Notes: a model not told the origin generated them from the sequence alone. A DNA stretch of 34,122 nt from Fidelibacterota bacterium (GCA_029253045.1 JAQXAG010000105.1:1-34122), one strand, 5' to 3'; numbered from the stretch's first letter, positions 19,255 through 28,659 are shown. Made by a program: numbers and translations.

Positions 19255-20319
19255 ATGAATAAAGGTATATTTGAAAGAGTTAGTAAGACAAATCATGAAC
19301 AAGTTGTTTACTGCAATGATGAAAGTACTGGTTTAAAAGCAATTATAGCAATTCATGATACTACTTTAGGTCCTGCGCTAGGTGGATGTAGGATGTATCC
19401 TTACAAGACAGAGCAAGAGGCATTAGTTGATGCACTAAGACTCTCGAGAGGGATGACATATAAAGCTTCGATAGCAAATTTAAATTTGGGTGGAGGAAAA
19501 GCAGTAATTATCGGCGATCCTAATTCAGATAAATCAGAAGTACTTTTAAGGTCTTTCGGAAATTTTGTTGAAAGTCTTAATGGAAAGTATATTACTGCTG
19601 AAGATGTAGGTATGTCAGTACATGATATGGAGTTCATTAGAATGGAGACTAATCATGTTACTGGAATTAAGAGAGCAATGGGTGGAAGTGGAGACCCTTC
19701 TATATTAACTGCATTAGGAGTATTTGTTGGTATGAAGGCTGCGCTTAAGAAAAGATTAGGCATAACTTCGATGCGAGATCTTAAAGTAGGTATTCAGGGA
19801 TTTGGAAAAGTAGGATACTATCTATGCAGGAATCTTCAAAAAGAAGGTGCCATTATTTATGGATATGACATTGATCAAAGTAAATTAGATACTGTAATTA
19901 ATGAATTTGGTGTAATCCCTGTTTCTAACGAGGAATTAATTAGTTTAGATTTAGATGTTTTTTCCCCATGTGCTTTAGGAGCTATTGTAAATCCAGAAAC
20001 AATTAAAAAAATGAAATGTTCTGTTATAGCAGGGGCTGCAAACAACCAATTAGAAAAAGAATCAAGAGATTCGAAATTGTTACTAAGCAAGAAAATCATG
20101 TACGTACCAGACTATGTTATAAATGCTGGTGGATTAATGAATGTAGCTAATGAACTTCAGGGCTATAACAAAGAGAAAGCTCGCTATCAAGTAGAAGGGA
20201 TATACTATATTTTGATGAGAATATTTGACTATGCAGCAACAAATAACATTTCAACTCTTGAAGCAGCAAACCTACTTGCAGAAAGAAGAATTGATGAATT
20301 TGCTAAATGGAATCATTAA
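19255..20319 (+). CDS. Leucine dehydrogenase family (Glu/Leu/Phe/Val dehydrogenase)
   Basis: These NAD-dependent enzymes interconvert branched-chain amino acids and their 2-oxo acids with ammonia. The 354-residue length matches leucine dehydrogenase rather than the longer glutamate dehydrogenases. GPALGGCRM, MTYKASIANLNLGGGKAV (catalytic Lys82), the TAEDVGMSVHDM segment and the dinucleotide motif GIQGFGKVGYYLC are all present. An AAAGGGAAA ribosome site precedes the ATG. The exact substrate (Leu, Val or Phe) is inferred from the closest motif fit only. Confidence 0.9.
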   Translation: MNKGIFERVSKTNHEQVVYCNDESTGLKAIIAIHDTTLGPALGGCRMYPYKTEQEALVDALRLSRGMTYKASIANLNLGGGKAVIIGDPNSDKSEVLLRSFGNFVESLNGKYITAEDVGMSVHDMEFIRMETNHVTGIKRAMGGSGDPSILTALGVFVGMKAALKKRLGITSMRDLKVGIQGFGKVGYYLCRNLQKEGAIIYGYDIDQSKLDTVINEFGVIPVSNEELISLDLDVFSPCALGAIVNPETIKKMKCSVIAGAANNQLEKESRDSKLLLSKKIMYVPDYVINAGGLMNVANELQGYNKEKARYQVEGIYYILMRIFDYAATNNISTLEAANLLAERRIDEFAKWNH

Positions 20320-20735
20320 TGAGTGAAAAACAACATAGAAAAAAAGCAAGAGAAGCGGTATTGCAAGCCCTATATGCAAAGCATGTTTCTAGTGAAGATG
20401 AAAAAAAAGTTCTTCAAGACATCAATGATAGATATCAGTTTGATAAGCCAACTAAAAAATTTGTAGATGAATTGTTTAAATCCACAATAAAAAATGCTGA
20501 ATCACTTGACAAAAAAATTGAGTCCGCTCTAGAGAATTGGACGCTCGAAAGAATTAATATTATTGATAGATTAATTATGCAAATGTCGATATGTGAAATG
20601 TCACTTATGCAACATTATGAAATATCACATAAAGTCACTATAAGTTCAGCCATAGAAAATGCTAAGAAATTTAGCTCAGAAGATAGCACTGCATTTGTAA
20701 ATGGTGTATTAGATTCGGTGTATAAAAAATTATAA
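20319..20735 (+). CDS. nusB: Transcription antitermination factor NusB
   Basis: NusB binds boxA RNA with S10 (NusE) to sustain rRNA transcription. The track starts the ORF at 20307, but the ATG at 20319 overlaps the upstream TAA (TAATG) and yields a standard 138-residue protein beginning MSEKQHRKKAREAVLQALYA, where family similarity begins. NWTLERINIIDRLIMQMSICEM and AKKFSSEDSTAFVNGVLDSV are the diagnostic helices. It is followed after 5 bp by secA. Confidence 0.95.
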   Translation: MSEKQHRKKAREAVLQALYAKHVSSEDEKKVLQDINDRYQFDKPTKKFVDELFKSTIKNAESLDKKIESALENWTLERINIIDRLIMQMSICEMSLMQHYEISHKVTISSAIENAKKFSSEDSTAFVNGVLDSVYKKL

Positions 20736-20740
20736 TTGAT

Positions 20741-23700
20741 ATGAGCTTATTAACAACAATATTCGGTACAAAATCTGGGAGAGAAATTAAAAAAATCCAA
20801 CCTTTGGTTAATCAAATTAATGAACTCTATGATACTCTTGAAGGAAAAGATGAATCTTACCTAGCTCAAAGAACAGCTCAGCTACAGAGCGATGTACAAG
20901 AAAAGATTTTTTCTGCAGAAAGCAAAAAATTAAAAGATATTTCTGACAGAAAAGAAATACAAAAAATACGTACTGAAATTGAGAAAGAAGTACTTGATGA
21001 TATTCTAGTAGAAGCATTTGCTTTAGTCAAGCATGCCTCTCGTTTATTATATGGAAAAGAGTGGGTAGCTGTTGGTCAAAAAATTAAATGGGAAATGATT
21101 CCTTATGATGAACAGTTGATTGGAGGGGTTGTCCTTCATCAAGGTAAAATATCTGAGATGAAAACAGGCGAAGGAAAAACTTTAGTTGCAACAATGCCTA
21201 TATATTTAAATGCTTTATCTGGAAGAGGAGTACATGTAATTACCGTTAATGACTACTTGGCTCAGAGAGATTCAGAATGGATGGGTAAGGTTTTTGAAAT
21301 GTTAGGTATGTCTGTTGGACATATTCTAAACTCAATGAATCCAGAGCAAAGGAAAGCTGCATACAATTGTGATATAACTTATGGAACAAATAATGAATTT
21401 GGATTTGACTACTTAAGAGATAACATGACAATTGATGCTGAGTATTTAGTACAAAGACCTCATCATTATGCTATAGTTGATGAAGTAGATAGTGTTCTAG
21501 TAGATGAGGCAAGAACCCCTTTAATTATTTCAGGTCCAGTTGAAACAAAAATTAATCAATCTTATGTAGATTTAAGTTCACCTGTAAAATCTTTAGTTAG
21601 AAAGCAGAAGGAATTAGTTTCTGATTTAGTAGTTCAAGCAGAACAAATTATAAGAATTGATTCACCATCAGATGAGCAGCTTTATGATGCTGGACTTCTT
21701 TTACTTAAAGCAAAAAAAGGTTTACCTAAGGACAGTAAGTTACAGGAATTATTTCAAGAGCAAGGTACTTTAAAGCTAATGAATAGTGTTGAATCAGAAT
21801 TTATTGCAGATAAAAAATTACATGAACTTGACGAGGATTTATATTTTGTAATCGATGAACAGTCTAATAGTGTAGATCTTTCAGATAAAGGTAGAATTGC
21901 GCTATCTCCAGATAATATGGAGGCGTTTACGATTCCAGATTTAGGAGAAATGCTAAGTGATATTGATGAAAAAGATTTATCAGATGATCAAAAAAAGCTA
22001 AATAAAGAAAAAGCGTATCAGTTACATTCGCAGAGAAGTGGAAAGATACATTACCTTAATCAATTGCTTAAGGCTTATACTTTATTTGATAAAGATGTTG
22101 AGTATGTAGTACAAAATGGACAAGTATTAATTGTTGATGAATTTACAGGCAGAGTTTTACCTGGAAGGAGATTTAGTGGAGGTCTTCATCAAGCTTTAGA
22201 AGCAAAAGAAAATGTTAAAATTGAAAAAGAAACTCAAACATTAGCTTCAATTACTATCCAAAATTATTTTAGAATGTATGATAAGTTATCTGGAATGACA
22301 GGTACAGCTGACACAGAAGCAGCAGAATTTGAAAAAATTTATAACTTGGGTGTTACTGTAATTCCAACGCATCGTCCAATTGTTAGAAAAGATTTTAATG
22401 ATGTTATTTATAAATCAATGCATGCTAAATATAAAGCAGTGATAAATGAAGTAGGTAGTTATTTCAAAAAAGGACAACCAGTTTTAATTGGTACTATTTC
22501 AGTAGAAGTCTCAGAATTATTATCAAAAATGTTAAAACAAAAAGGAATACCGCATAATGTTTTAAATGCTAAGCAACATAAAAGTGAAGCTGAAATTGTA
22601 TCGCAAGCAGGCTTAAAAAATGCGATTACTATTGCAACAAATATGGCAGGAAGAGGAACAGATATAAAATTAGGTCCAGGAGTAGAAGAGTTAGGTGGAT
22701 TGCATATCATTGGTACTGCAAGACATGAATCAAGACGTATTGATTTACAATTGAGAGGTCGATCTGGTAGACAGGGAGACAGCGGTTCATCAAGATTTTA
22801 TATTTCATTAGAGGATGATTTGATGCGATTATTCAATATGGACAAACTTGCTTCATATATGGATAGACTAGCAATGGATGAAGATCAAGAATTAAGCGCC
22901 GGTATGTTGAATCGTGGTGTTAGTAATGCTCAAAAGAAAGTTGAAGAAAGAAATTTTGGTATGCGAAAACATCTACTTGAATATGACGATGTTCTAAACC
23001 AACAAAGAGAAATCATTTATGAATTAAGAAATAAGGCATTATTATCAAAATCCATTAAATCTTCGATTGATGAATTTATTGATGACTTTATATATGATTT
23101 ATTAGAGCCGCTTGAAATTAAGGGCATAAAAGATTGGGACTGGGCAGCATTGAACCAAGAATTAAATGCACATCTATTGATAGATATAAATCTTTCTGAA
23201 CTTAAGGAGCTAAAAAGTAAAGAAGAAATAGTTGCTAAAATTTTGGATAAGGCATTACAATATTATAATAAAAAAGAAGAAATTATTCCGGAAGAACTAC
23301 TACGAAAGCTTGAAAAATTTGTTGTTTTAAGAACTATTGATGAAAAATGGCGTAATCATTTGCTAGGAATGGATCAATTAAGAGAAGGAATTGGCCTTAG
23401 AGCATTTGGACAAAAAAATCCTTTAATAGAATACAAAGCAGAAGCTTATAATTTTTTCCAAGATTTAATGGTAAGCTTGCGAGCATCAATTGTACAAAGA
23501 GTTTATCATGCACAAATTAGTGAGAATCCTCGTCCAAAAGAAAATGCTCCCCTTCAAAAAAATATTCAACTTACTCATGCAGATGCTTCAGCTGATACTA
23601 AGTCACAACCTGTTAGTACTCCTGAAAATAATATGGAAGAAAAAATTGGTAGAAATGATAAAATAAAAGTATTATCTCCCTCAGGAGATGAAGTAGAAAT

Positions 23701-23752
23701 CAAGTTTAAAAAATTAGAATCTTATTTATCGAAAGGATATACTCGTGGCTAA
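20741..23752 (+). CDS. secA: Protein translocase ATPase SecA
   Basis: SecA is the motor that pushes preproteins through SecYEG. The 1003-residue protein is about 100 residues longer than E. coli SecA because of an insertion in NBD1 (roughly residues 270-425, rich in Lys/Asp/Glu), as in Bacteroidota and Chlorobi. Walker A MKTGEGKTLVA (GEGKT at 143-147), the VDEVDSVLVDEARTPLIISGP motif, FTGRVLPGRRFSGGLHQA, and TNMAGRGTDI are intact. The tail keeps IGRND, which normally leads into the zinc motif, but then reads KIKVLSPSGDEV with no cysteines. The stop overlaps the next gene by 8 bp. Confidence 0.98.
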   Translation: MSLLTTIFGTKSGREIKKIQPLVNQINELYDTLEGKDESYLAQRTAQLQSDVQEKIFSAESKKLKDISDRKEIQKIRTEIEKEVLDDILVEAFALVKHASRLLYGKEWVAVGQKIKWEMIPYDEQLIGGVVLHQGKISEMKTGEGKTLVATMPIYLNALSGRGVHVITVNDYLAQRDSEWMGKVFEMLGMSVGHILNSMNPEQRKAAYNCDITYGTNNEFGFDYLRDNMTIDAEYLVQRPHHYAIVDEVDSVLVDEARTPLIISGPVETKINQSYVDLSSPVKSLVRKQKELVSDLVVQAEQIIRIDSPSDEQLYDAGLLLLKAKKGLPKDSKLQELFQEQGTLKLMNSVESEFIADKKLHELDEDLYFVIDEQSNSVDLSDKGRIALSPDNMEAFTIPDLGEMLSDIDEKDLSDDQKKLNKEKAYQLHSQRSGKIHYLNQLLKAYTLFDKDVEYVVQNGQVLIVDEFTGRVLPGRRFSGGLHQALEAKENVKIEKETQTLASITIQNYFRMYDKLSGMTGTADTEAAEFEKIYNLGVTVIPTHRPIVRKDFNDVIYKSMHAKYKAVINEVGSYFKKGQPVLIGTISVEVSELLSKMLKQKGIPHNVLNAKQHKSEAEIVSQAGLKNAITIATNMAGRGTDIKLGPGVEELGGLHIIGTARHESRRIDLQLRGRSGRQGDSGSSRFYISLEDDLMRLFNMDKLASYMDRLAMDEDQELSAGMLNRGVSNAQKKVEERNFGMRKHLLEYDDVLNQQREIIYELRNKALLSKSIKSSIDEFIDDFIYDLLEPLEIKGIKDWDWAALNQELNAHLLIDINLSELKELKSKEEIVAKILDKALQYYNKKEEIIPEELLRKLEKFVVLRTIDEKWRNHLLGMDQLREGIGLRAFGQKNPLIEYKAEAYNFFQDLMVSLRASIVQRVYHAQISENPRPKENAPLQKNIQLTHADASADTKSQPVSTPENNMEEKIGRNDKIKVLSPSGDEVEIKFKKLESYLSKGYTRG

Positions 23753-24920
23753 TAAAAAAAATAAATTACATTTTTCAACTAAATCTATTCATGTTGGAAA
23801 TAAAATCGATGAAACAGGAGCAGCTGTAACTCCAATTCATTTTACATCTACTTTTAGGCAGCCTACTTTTGCTAGTACATCAAAATATGTTTATTCTCGA
23901 GTTGGAAGTCCAACGTTAGCTGCCTTAGAAGAAAATTTAGCTATGTTAGAGAATGCTAAGTATGCTTACGCATTTTCTTCTGGTATGGCAGCAATGACTG
24001 CGATTTTCATGATGTTTAAGCCAGGAGACCATGTATTGATATCACGAAATGTATATGGAGGTGTTTTTAGATTAGTAACAAAAGTGCTGAATGATAATAA
24101 AGTAGATTTTGAATTTATTGATACAACAAACTTAGATACGATTGCCAAAGCAATAACAGAAAATACAAAGTTGATTCACCTTGAAACTCCAAGCAATCCT
24201 TTATTAGAGTTAGCTGATATTAAAAAAGTTTCAGAATTAGCAAACAAAAATAATATTTTAGTGAGTGTCGATAATACTTTTATGGGTTCTTATGGACAAA
24301 GACCATTAGACCTGGGTGCTGATATTGTAATGCATAGCACTACAAAATTTCTCAGTGGACATTCTGATGTTCTAAGCGGTGCATTAATGGTAAATGATGA
24401 TTCAGCATCAGAGAAAATAACCTTAATTCAAAATACTGGAGGCGCTCTTCCTAGTCCGTTTGATGCATGGCTACTTTTAAGATCAGTAAAGACGTTATCT
24501 GTTAGAGTAGAAAAGCAATTTGACAATGCTGGTAAAATTGCTAAATGGCTGGATAGCAACTCTCTAGTTACGCGCGTGATTTATCCGGGATTAAAATCTC
24601 ATAAACAGTTTGATTTAGCAACAAAACAACATTCATGCCCAGATGGTAAACCTGTATATGGAAGTATGATTTCTTTTGAGCTCGATCAATCAATCAATCT
24701 TGATAGTTTTGCAAAAAAATTAAGTATTATCACTTTGGCTGAAAGTTTAGGAGGGGTTAAAAGCTTAATATCTTGTCCTTATTCTATGACTCATGCATCA
24801 GTACCACATGATGAAAAAGCTGAGTTGGGAATCACGCCTAATTTATTAAGGTTTTCTGTTGGTATTGAGCACGCAGATGATTTAATTTCAGAACTTGAAT
24901 TTGCAATGAATCATAATTAA
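23745..24920 (+). CDS. Cys/Met metabolism PLP enzyme (cystathionine gamma-synthase/lyase type)
   Basis: This fold-type I PLP enzyme of 391 residues starts at GTG (23745), preceded by GAAAGGAT. It carries VTPIHFTSTF, YSRVGSPTLAALEENLA, AFSSGMAAMTA, and the PLP-lysine motif STTKFLSGHSDV (Lys201), with the SLGGVKSLISCP stretch near the C-terminus. Family members include cystathionine gamma-synthase, cystathionine gamma-lyase, methionine gamma-lyase and O-acyl-homoserine sulfhydrylase. I cannot separate these by eye, and no other transsulfuration gene is nearby. It overlaps the end of secA, so it is probably in the same transcript. Confidence 0.9.
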   Translation: MANKKNKLHFSTKSIHVGNKIDETGAAVTPIHFTSTFRQPTFASTSKYVYSRVGSPTLAALEENLAMLENAKYAYAFSSGMAAMTAIFMMFKPGDHVLISRNVYGGVFRLVTKVLNDNKVDFEFIDTTNLDTIAKAITENTKLIHLETPSNPLLELADIKKVSELANKNNILVSVDNTFMGSYGQRPLDLGADIVMHSTTKFLSGHSDVLSGALMVNDDSASEKITLIQNTGGALPSPFDAWLLLRSVKTLSVRVEKQFDNAGKIAKWLDSNSLVTRVIYPGLKSHKQFDLATKQHSCPDGKPVYGSMISFELDQSINLDSFAKKLSIITLAESLGGVKSLISCPYSMTHASVPHDEKAELGITPNLLRFSVGIEHADDLISELEFAMNHN

Positions 24921-24945
24921 CGCTTTTTTTAGTTAATTCTTTTTA
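24915..24945 (+). terminator. Possible Rho-independent terminator after the PLP enzyme gene
   Basis: AATTAAC (24915-24921) pairs with GTTAATT (24932-24938) around a 10-nt T-rich loop and is followed by CTTTTTA. The stem is short and AT-rich and includes the stop codon. It would close the long plus-strand run before the tRNA-Leu gene. Confidence 0.45.
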
Positions 24946-24960
24946 TATTGTTAAAAATAT

Positions 24961-25042
24961 GCCGTGGTGGCGGAATTGGTAGACGCGCTGGTCTTAGGAA
25001 CCAGTATCGTAAGATGTGAAGGTTCGAGTCCTTTCCACGGTA
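24961..25042 (+). tRNA. tRNA-Leu (anticodon UAG)
   Basis: The 82-nt gene has the long variable arm expected for leucine: acceptor GCCGTGG/CCACGGT, D arm GCG...CGC with AATTGGTAGA, anticodon stem CTGGT/ACCAG around CTTAGGA (anticodon TAG), variable hairpin ATC-GTAA-GAT, T loop TTCGAGT. Discriminator A, no encoded CCA. It is followed by only three bases (CTT) before the ATG of the next gene. Confidence 0.97.
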
Positions 25043-25045
25043 CTT

Positions 25046-26836
25046 ATGGAAATTATATTCCTAGGTGTAATAATTCTGACAGCATTAGTACTTTTTATTT
25101 CAGAGTTATTTCCAATAGATGTGACAGCTCTACTAGTTCTTGGGTTGTTATTAGTCCTCGGACTGGTCAGTCCAGCTGAGAGTCTTGCGGGATTTTCTAA
25201 CCCTGCAGTCATGACAATTGCTTGTCTTTTTGTGATGAGTTATGCATTACAAAAATCTCATATTTTAGAATATGTGATTATCAGCGTTAATAAATTAATT
25301 GATAAATCCAGAGTTGTAGGAATGATTGCTTATTTATTTTGTATTGGTATTGCTTCTGCCGTAGTAAACAATACAGCAATAGTAGCAATATTCATGCCAG
25401 TTACTATTCGATTAGCAGATAAATATAAGATCAGTCCTTCTAAGGTTTTGATCCCATTAAGCTATGCTGCTATTTTAGGTGGAACATTAACACTCGTAGG
25501 AACCTCTACTAACTTAATTGTTAATTCTATACTAGTAGATACTTCTGGAGGTGCGGTATCTCTTGGAATGCTAGAGTTTGCCAAATTTGGAATAATAAAA
25601 TTTGTAATAGGGTTGGTGTATATATTTACAATTGGATATAAGCTTCTTCCTACGAGGGTAGCAAAATCTTCAAGTATTGAAGACTATAGTCTGGATGGAT
25701 ATTTAACAGAGTTTAGAGTCAATGAAAATTCTCCTTTATGTGGTAAAACATTATTAGATAGGAAAATTAATGAAAACTATGATGTGATCGTTTTAGATGT
25801 TATCAGGGATGGTGAAATTATTACTTCCAATCTAAGAGGCTTAGCATTGCAGAAAGACGATGTTTTATTTGTCAAAGGCTCTTTTGATAATTTTCAGCGC
25901 TTGAAAGAAATTGAAAACCTTGCTCTTCTTACAGATGAAAAGCTTACTCAGGAAGAATTGGAGCAAGAGAATCATATATTAGCAGAATGTCTAGTAACTG
26001 ATAATTCAGAATTAATAGGCCAAACGCTTCAAGATGCGAATTTCAGAAGAACTTTTGGTAGTTTTGTGTTAGCAATTCGTAGAGAAGGTGAAGTCATAAG
26101 AAGAAAATTAGCACATTTTATATTAAAACCATTTGATACCTTATTAGTATATGGACCTAAAGATCGAATTAGTCAACTTGCTTCTAAAGAAGGATTTATT
26201 GTACTTGGTAAGGCAGATGCTAATCTTGATAGTCATCCATTATGGTGGCTAAGTATTGTTACAATCTTATGCGCTGTAGGTTTAGCTATTTTTAAAATAG
26301 TTCCAATCGTAGTAGGAGTTATCCTCGGAGTAATTACTCTACTATTAGCTAGAGTTATTACGCCTAATGAAGCTTATTCATCAATTCATTGGCAGGTAAT
26401 TGTTGTCATTGCGGCTTTTCTACCTATGGGAGTTGCCATTCAACGAACAGGACTAGATGTGATAATTGGTAATGGAATAGGTAGTATTGTAAATTTATTT
26501 CCCGAACATCTTATTCCATATTTTTTATTAGCAATAATTTATTTAATCACTATGATTTTAACAGAAATTGCATCTAATGCAGCAACCGCAATTATTATGA
26601 CGCCGATAACTCTAACATTAGCGGCAAGTTTTGGGTTTGATCCAAAACCATTTATTTTTGCAGTATGTTATGCAGCATCAGCATCATTTATTACTCCAGT
26701 TGGTTATCAAACCAATTTGATGGTATATGGTCCTGGTGGATACAGATACTCTGACTACATAAAAGTAGGATTGCCTCTAGGAATTATTCTATGGATTGTT
26801 TCAGTAATAGTTATACCAATGATCTGGCCCTTTTAA
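25046..26836 (+). CDS. SLC13/DASS-type transporter with two TrkA-C domains
   Basis: An inner-membrane transporter of 596 residues. The track's start (25016) lies inside the tRNA; the ATG at 25046 opens directly with the first hydrophobic helix (MEIIFLGVIILTALVLF), so I choose it. N-terminal membrane helices include SAVVNNTAIVAIFMP and GTLTLVGTSTNLIVNS, the family's ion-binding repeats. Two cytoplasmic TrkA-C domains follow (about 215-290 and 310-390), then a second membrane block with TEIASNAATAIIM and SASFITPVGYQTNLMVYGPG. Relatives carry dicarboxylates, sulfate or sodium; the substrate is undetermined. No ribosome site: the leader is the tRNA itself. Confidence 0.9.
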   Translation: MEIIFLGVIILTALVLFISELFPIDVTALLVLGLLLVLGLVSPAESLAGFSNPAVMTIACLFVMSYALQKSHILEYVIISVNKLIDKSRVVGMIAYLFCIGIASAVVNNTAIVAIFMPVTIRLADKYKISPSKVLIPLSYAAILGGTLTLVGTSTNLIVNSILVDTSGGAVSLGMLEFAKFGIIKFVIGLVYIFTIGYKLLPTRVAKSSSIEDYSLDGYLTEFRVNENSPLCGKTLLDRKINENYDVIVLDVIRDGEIITSNLRGLALQKDDVLFVKGSFDNFQRLKEIENLALLTDEKLTQEELEQENHILAECLVTDNSELIGQTLQDANFRRTFGSFVLAIRREGEVIRRKLAHFILKPFDTLLVYGPKDRISQLASKEGFIVLGKADANLDSHPLWWLSIVTILCAVGLAIFKIVPIVVGVILGVITLLLARVITPNEAYSSIHWQVIVVIAAFLPMGVAIQRTGLDVIIGNGIGSIVNLFPEHLIPYFLLAIIYLITMILTEIASNAATAIIMTPITLTLAASFGFDPKPFIFAVCYAASASFITPVGYQTNLMVYGPGGYRYSDYIKVGLPLGIILWIVSVIVIPMIWPF

Positions 26837-27087
26837 TGTTTAAAGATTTAGAAAGCTGGGATTATAAGAATAAAGCTATTTCAAAAACTTTTGAATTCTC
26901 ATCATACTTGTCTGGTGTAAATTTTCTTAACAAGGTAGCATCATCAGCTGAAGAACTAGATCATCATCCTGACATCACCTTAACGTGGTGTAAGGTGTAT
27001 ATTTTGCTTACGACACATGATAAAGGCGATGTAACAGAAAAAGATATAGAATTAGCCAAGCTATGTGATAAGCATTATAAGGACTAG
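26836..27087 (+). CDS. Pterin-4a-carbinolamine dehydratase
   Basis: This enzyme dehydrates 4a-hydroxytetrahydrobiopterin, the product left after aromatic-amino-acid hydroxylases use tetrahydropterin. The real start is the ATG at 26836, overlapping the transporter's TAA by one base and giving 83 residues; the longer track ORF reads back into the transporter. The family motif EELDHHPD with a downstream W and the TTHDKGDVTEKD segment, which holds the second conserved His and the closing Asp, is complete. No phenylalanine hydroxylase is in the window. Confidence 0.88.
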   Translation: MFKDLESWDYKNKAISKTFEFSSYLSGVNFLNKVASSAEELDHHPDITLTWCKVYILLTTHDKGDVTEKDIELAKLCDKHYKD

Positions 27088-27089
27088 TA

Positions 27090-27920
27090 TTGAGATATTT
27101 AGTTTTAGTATCAATACTTTGGTCTTTCTCATTTGGCATTATTAAGTATGGATTATCAGAATTAGATCCCTTTTTTATTAGCTACGCTAGAAATTTAATT
27201 GCTCTAGTTTTTTTTACCTCAATTTCAATCTATCAATTTAAAAAATTTCAGTGGGATATTAAGTTAGTCTTTATAGGAGCAATTCAATTCGGATTGATGT
27301 ATGTCTTCTATATACAATCATATCAATATCTACCGGCATATCTCATTGCCACCTTTACAATCACAACACCTATTTTTATATCAATTGCTGATAAATACTT
27401 TTTTAAAAATCTTATCACTTTAAAAGATGCTTTAGCTATTTTTTTAGTAATAATAGCTTCTTACCTTATGAGATATAATGTTACAAATCCTGTAGAATAC
27501 TGGTATGGATTTCTATTAATTCAATGTGCTAATTTTGTATTTGCTTGGGGTCAAGTATGGTTTAAGCAATGGAATAGCGAACATCCCAACACTGATATCA
27601 TCAGTAATTTCTCTCAACTATTTCTTGGCGCTACTATAGTTACCTCTTCGGTTTACTTATCGGTATCAGGTAGTATAATTGAGTTAACAGATACCAACTT
27701 ACTTGCTTTACTTTTTTTAGGACTATTTTCTACCGGAATCGGTTTTTTACTATGGAATATTGGTGCAACTAAAGTGAATTCATATAGGCTTGCTGTATCA
27801 AATAACTTAGTAATACCAATTGCGATTATAAATTCAGTATTAATTTTTGGAGAATCAATTAGTCTGTTATTATTCTTACCAGGAATAATTCTATTTTATA
27901 TAGCTTATAGAATTACTTAG
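27090..27920 (+). CDS. EamA-family (DMT) transporter
   Basis: A 276-residue hydrophobic protein with about ten helices in two EamA halves, including ILWSFSFGIIKYGL at the N-terminus and the terminal ATKVNSYRLAVSNNLVIPIAI stretch. The start codon is TTG, supported by TAAGGA six bases upstream and by the lack of a suitable ATG. It begins two bases after the preceding gene. Its end overlaps the convergent SDR gene by 8 bp. Substrate unknown. It is not a close copy of the EamA protein at 1425-2306. Confidence 0.85.
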   Translation: MRYLVLVSILWSFSFGIIKYGLSELDPFFISYARNLIALVFFTSISIYQFKKFQWDIKLVFIGAIQFGLMYVFYIQSYQYLPAYLIATFTITTPIFISIADKYFFKNLITLKDALAIFLVIIASYLMRYNVTNPVEYWYGFLLIQCANFVFAWGQVWFKQWNSEHPNTDIISNFSQLFLGATIVTSSVYLSVSGSIIELTDTNLLALLFLGLFSTGIGFLLWNIGATKVNSYRLAVSNNLVIPIAIINSVLIFGESISLLLFLPGIILFYIAYRIT

Positions 27921-28659
27921 TTTTTTTATGCATTTTTCTTGCAGCATTCGCCATAAAAATATCAAGTATCCCTTTAAATGCAATCACAATACGCCATTGC
28001 CATGGGAAAATGAACATTTTTTTCTTTTTATGTAATGCATTTACAATTTTCTTTGCCGCAATATCTGTTTTGATTATAAATGGAGTCCATTCTACTGGAT
28101 CTGTCATCTCACTCTCCACAAAACCTGGACAAATTAGTGTTACATCTATTGTTGTTGGCAACGTTTTTCTCCAACTTTCACTCAAAGCTCTTACTGCAAA
28201 TTTAGAGGCAGCATATGCTCCACCACCAGCCCATGCTATGTGACTAGCTACTGATCCTACTAAGGCAATATGCCCATCGTCTTGTTTTAGCATTACTGGA
28301 ATAAAGGGGAGGATTGTATTTTGAACTCCAATAACATTAACCTTTATTACTTCGTTAATTAAGGTTGGATCTCCTTTGTGAAGTGCATCGAGGTCTCCAA
28401 GACCCGCATTTGCAATCACTAAGTCAATTTTTGTAATTTTGGATAAGAAGTCATCTATTGATTCTTTTGTGGAATGCTGATCTGTAACATCCACTGAGTA
28501 GATAGTAACTTCTGCACCCATTTCGCGACATTTAGTAGCAATATCTTCTAATTTTTCTTTTCTTCTGGCACACAATGCTAGATGATTACCTTTTTTAGCA
28601 TATTCATAGGAGACATACTCTCCAATTCCACTACTTGCACCTGTTATATAAATATTCAT
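27913..28659 (-). CDS. SDR-family oxidoreductase
   Basis: A classical short-chain dehydrogenase of 248 residues. The cofactor motif TGASSGIG lies at residues 6-13, NAG follows DLVIA, and the catalytic YxxxK is YAASK (Tyr149, Lys153), with PGFVESEM after it. An Arg-Arg pair after the second strand (LCARRKEK) suggests NADP preference. The basic C-terminus with FIFPWQWRIVIAFKG may associate with the membrane, as in YqjQ/DltE-like members. Substrate unknown. It has no visible ribosome binding site and is divergent from the isomerase gene. Confidence 0.88.
   Translation of the reverse strand: MNIYITGASSGIGEYVSYEYAKKGNHLALCARRKEKLEDIATKCREMGAEVTIYSVDVTDQHSTKESIDDFLSKITKIDLVIANAGLGDLDALHKGDPTLINEVIKVNVIGVQNTILPFIPVMLKQDDGHIALVGSVASHIAWAGGGAYAASKFAVRALSESWRKTLPTTIDVTLICPGFVESEMTDPVEWTPFIIKTDIAAKKIVNALHKKKKMFIFPWQWRIVIAFKGILDIFMANAARKMHKKTK

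Noticed and set aside
27913-27920. Eight-base convergent overlap of the EamA and SDR genes as a possible frameshift or assembly error
   Set aside because: Both proteins end naturally with typical family lengths, and short convergent overlaps are normal in compact genomes.
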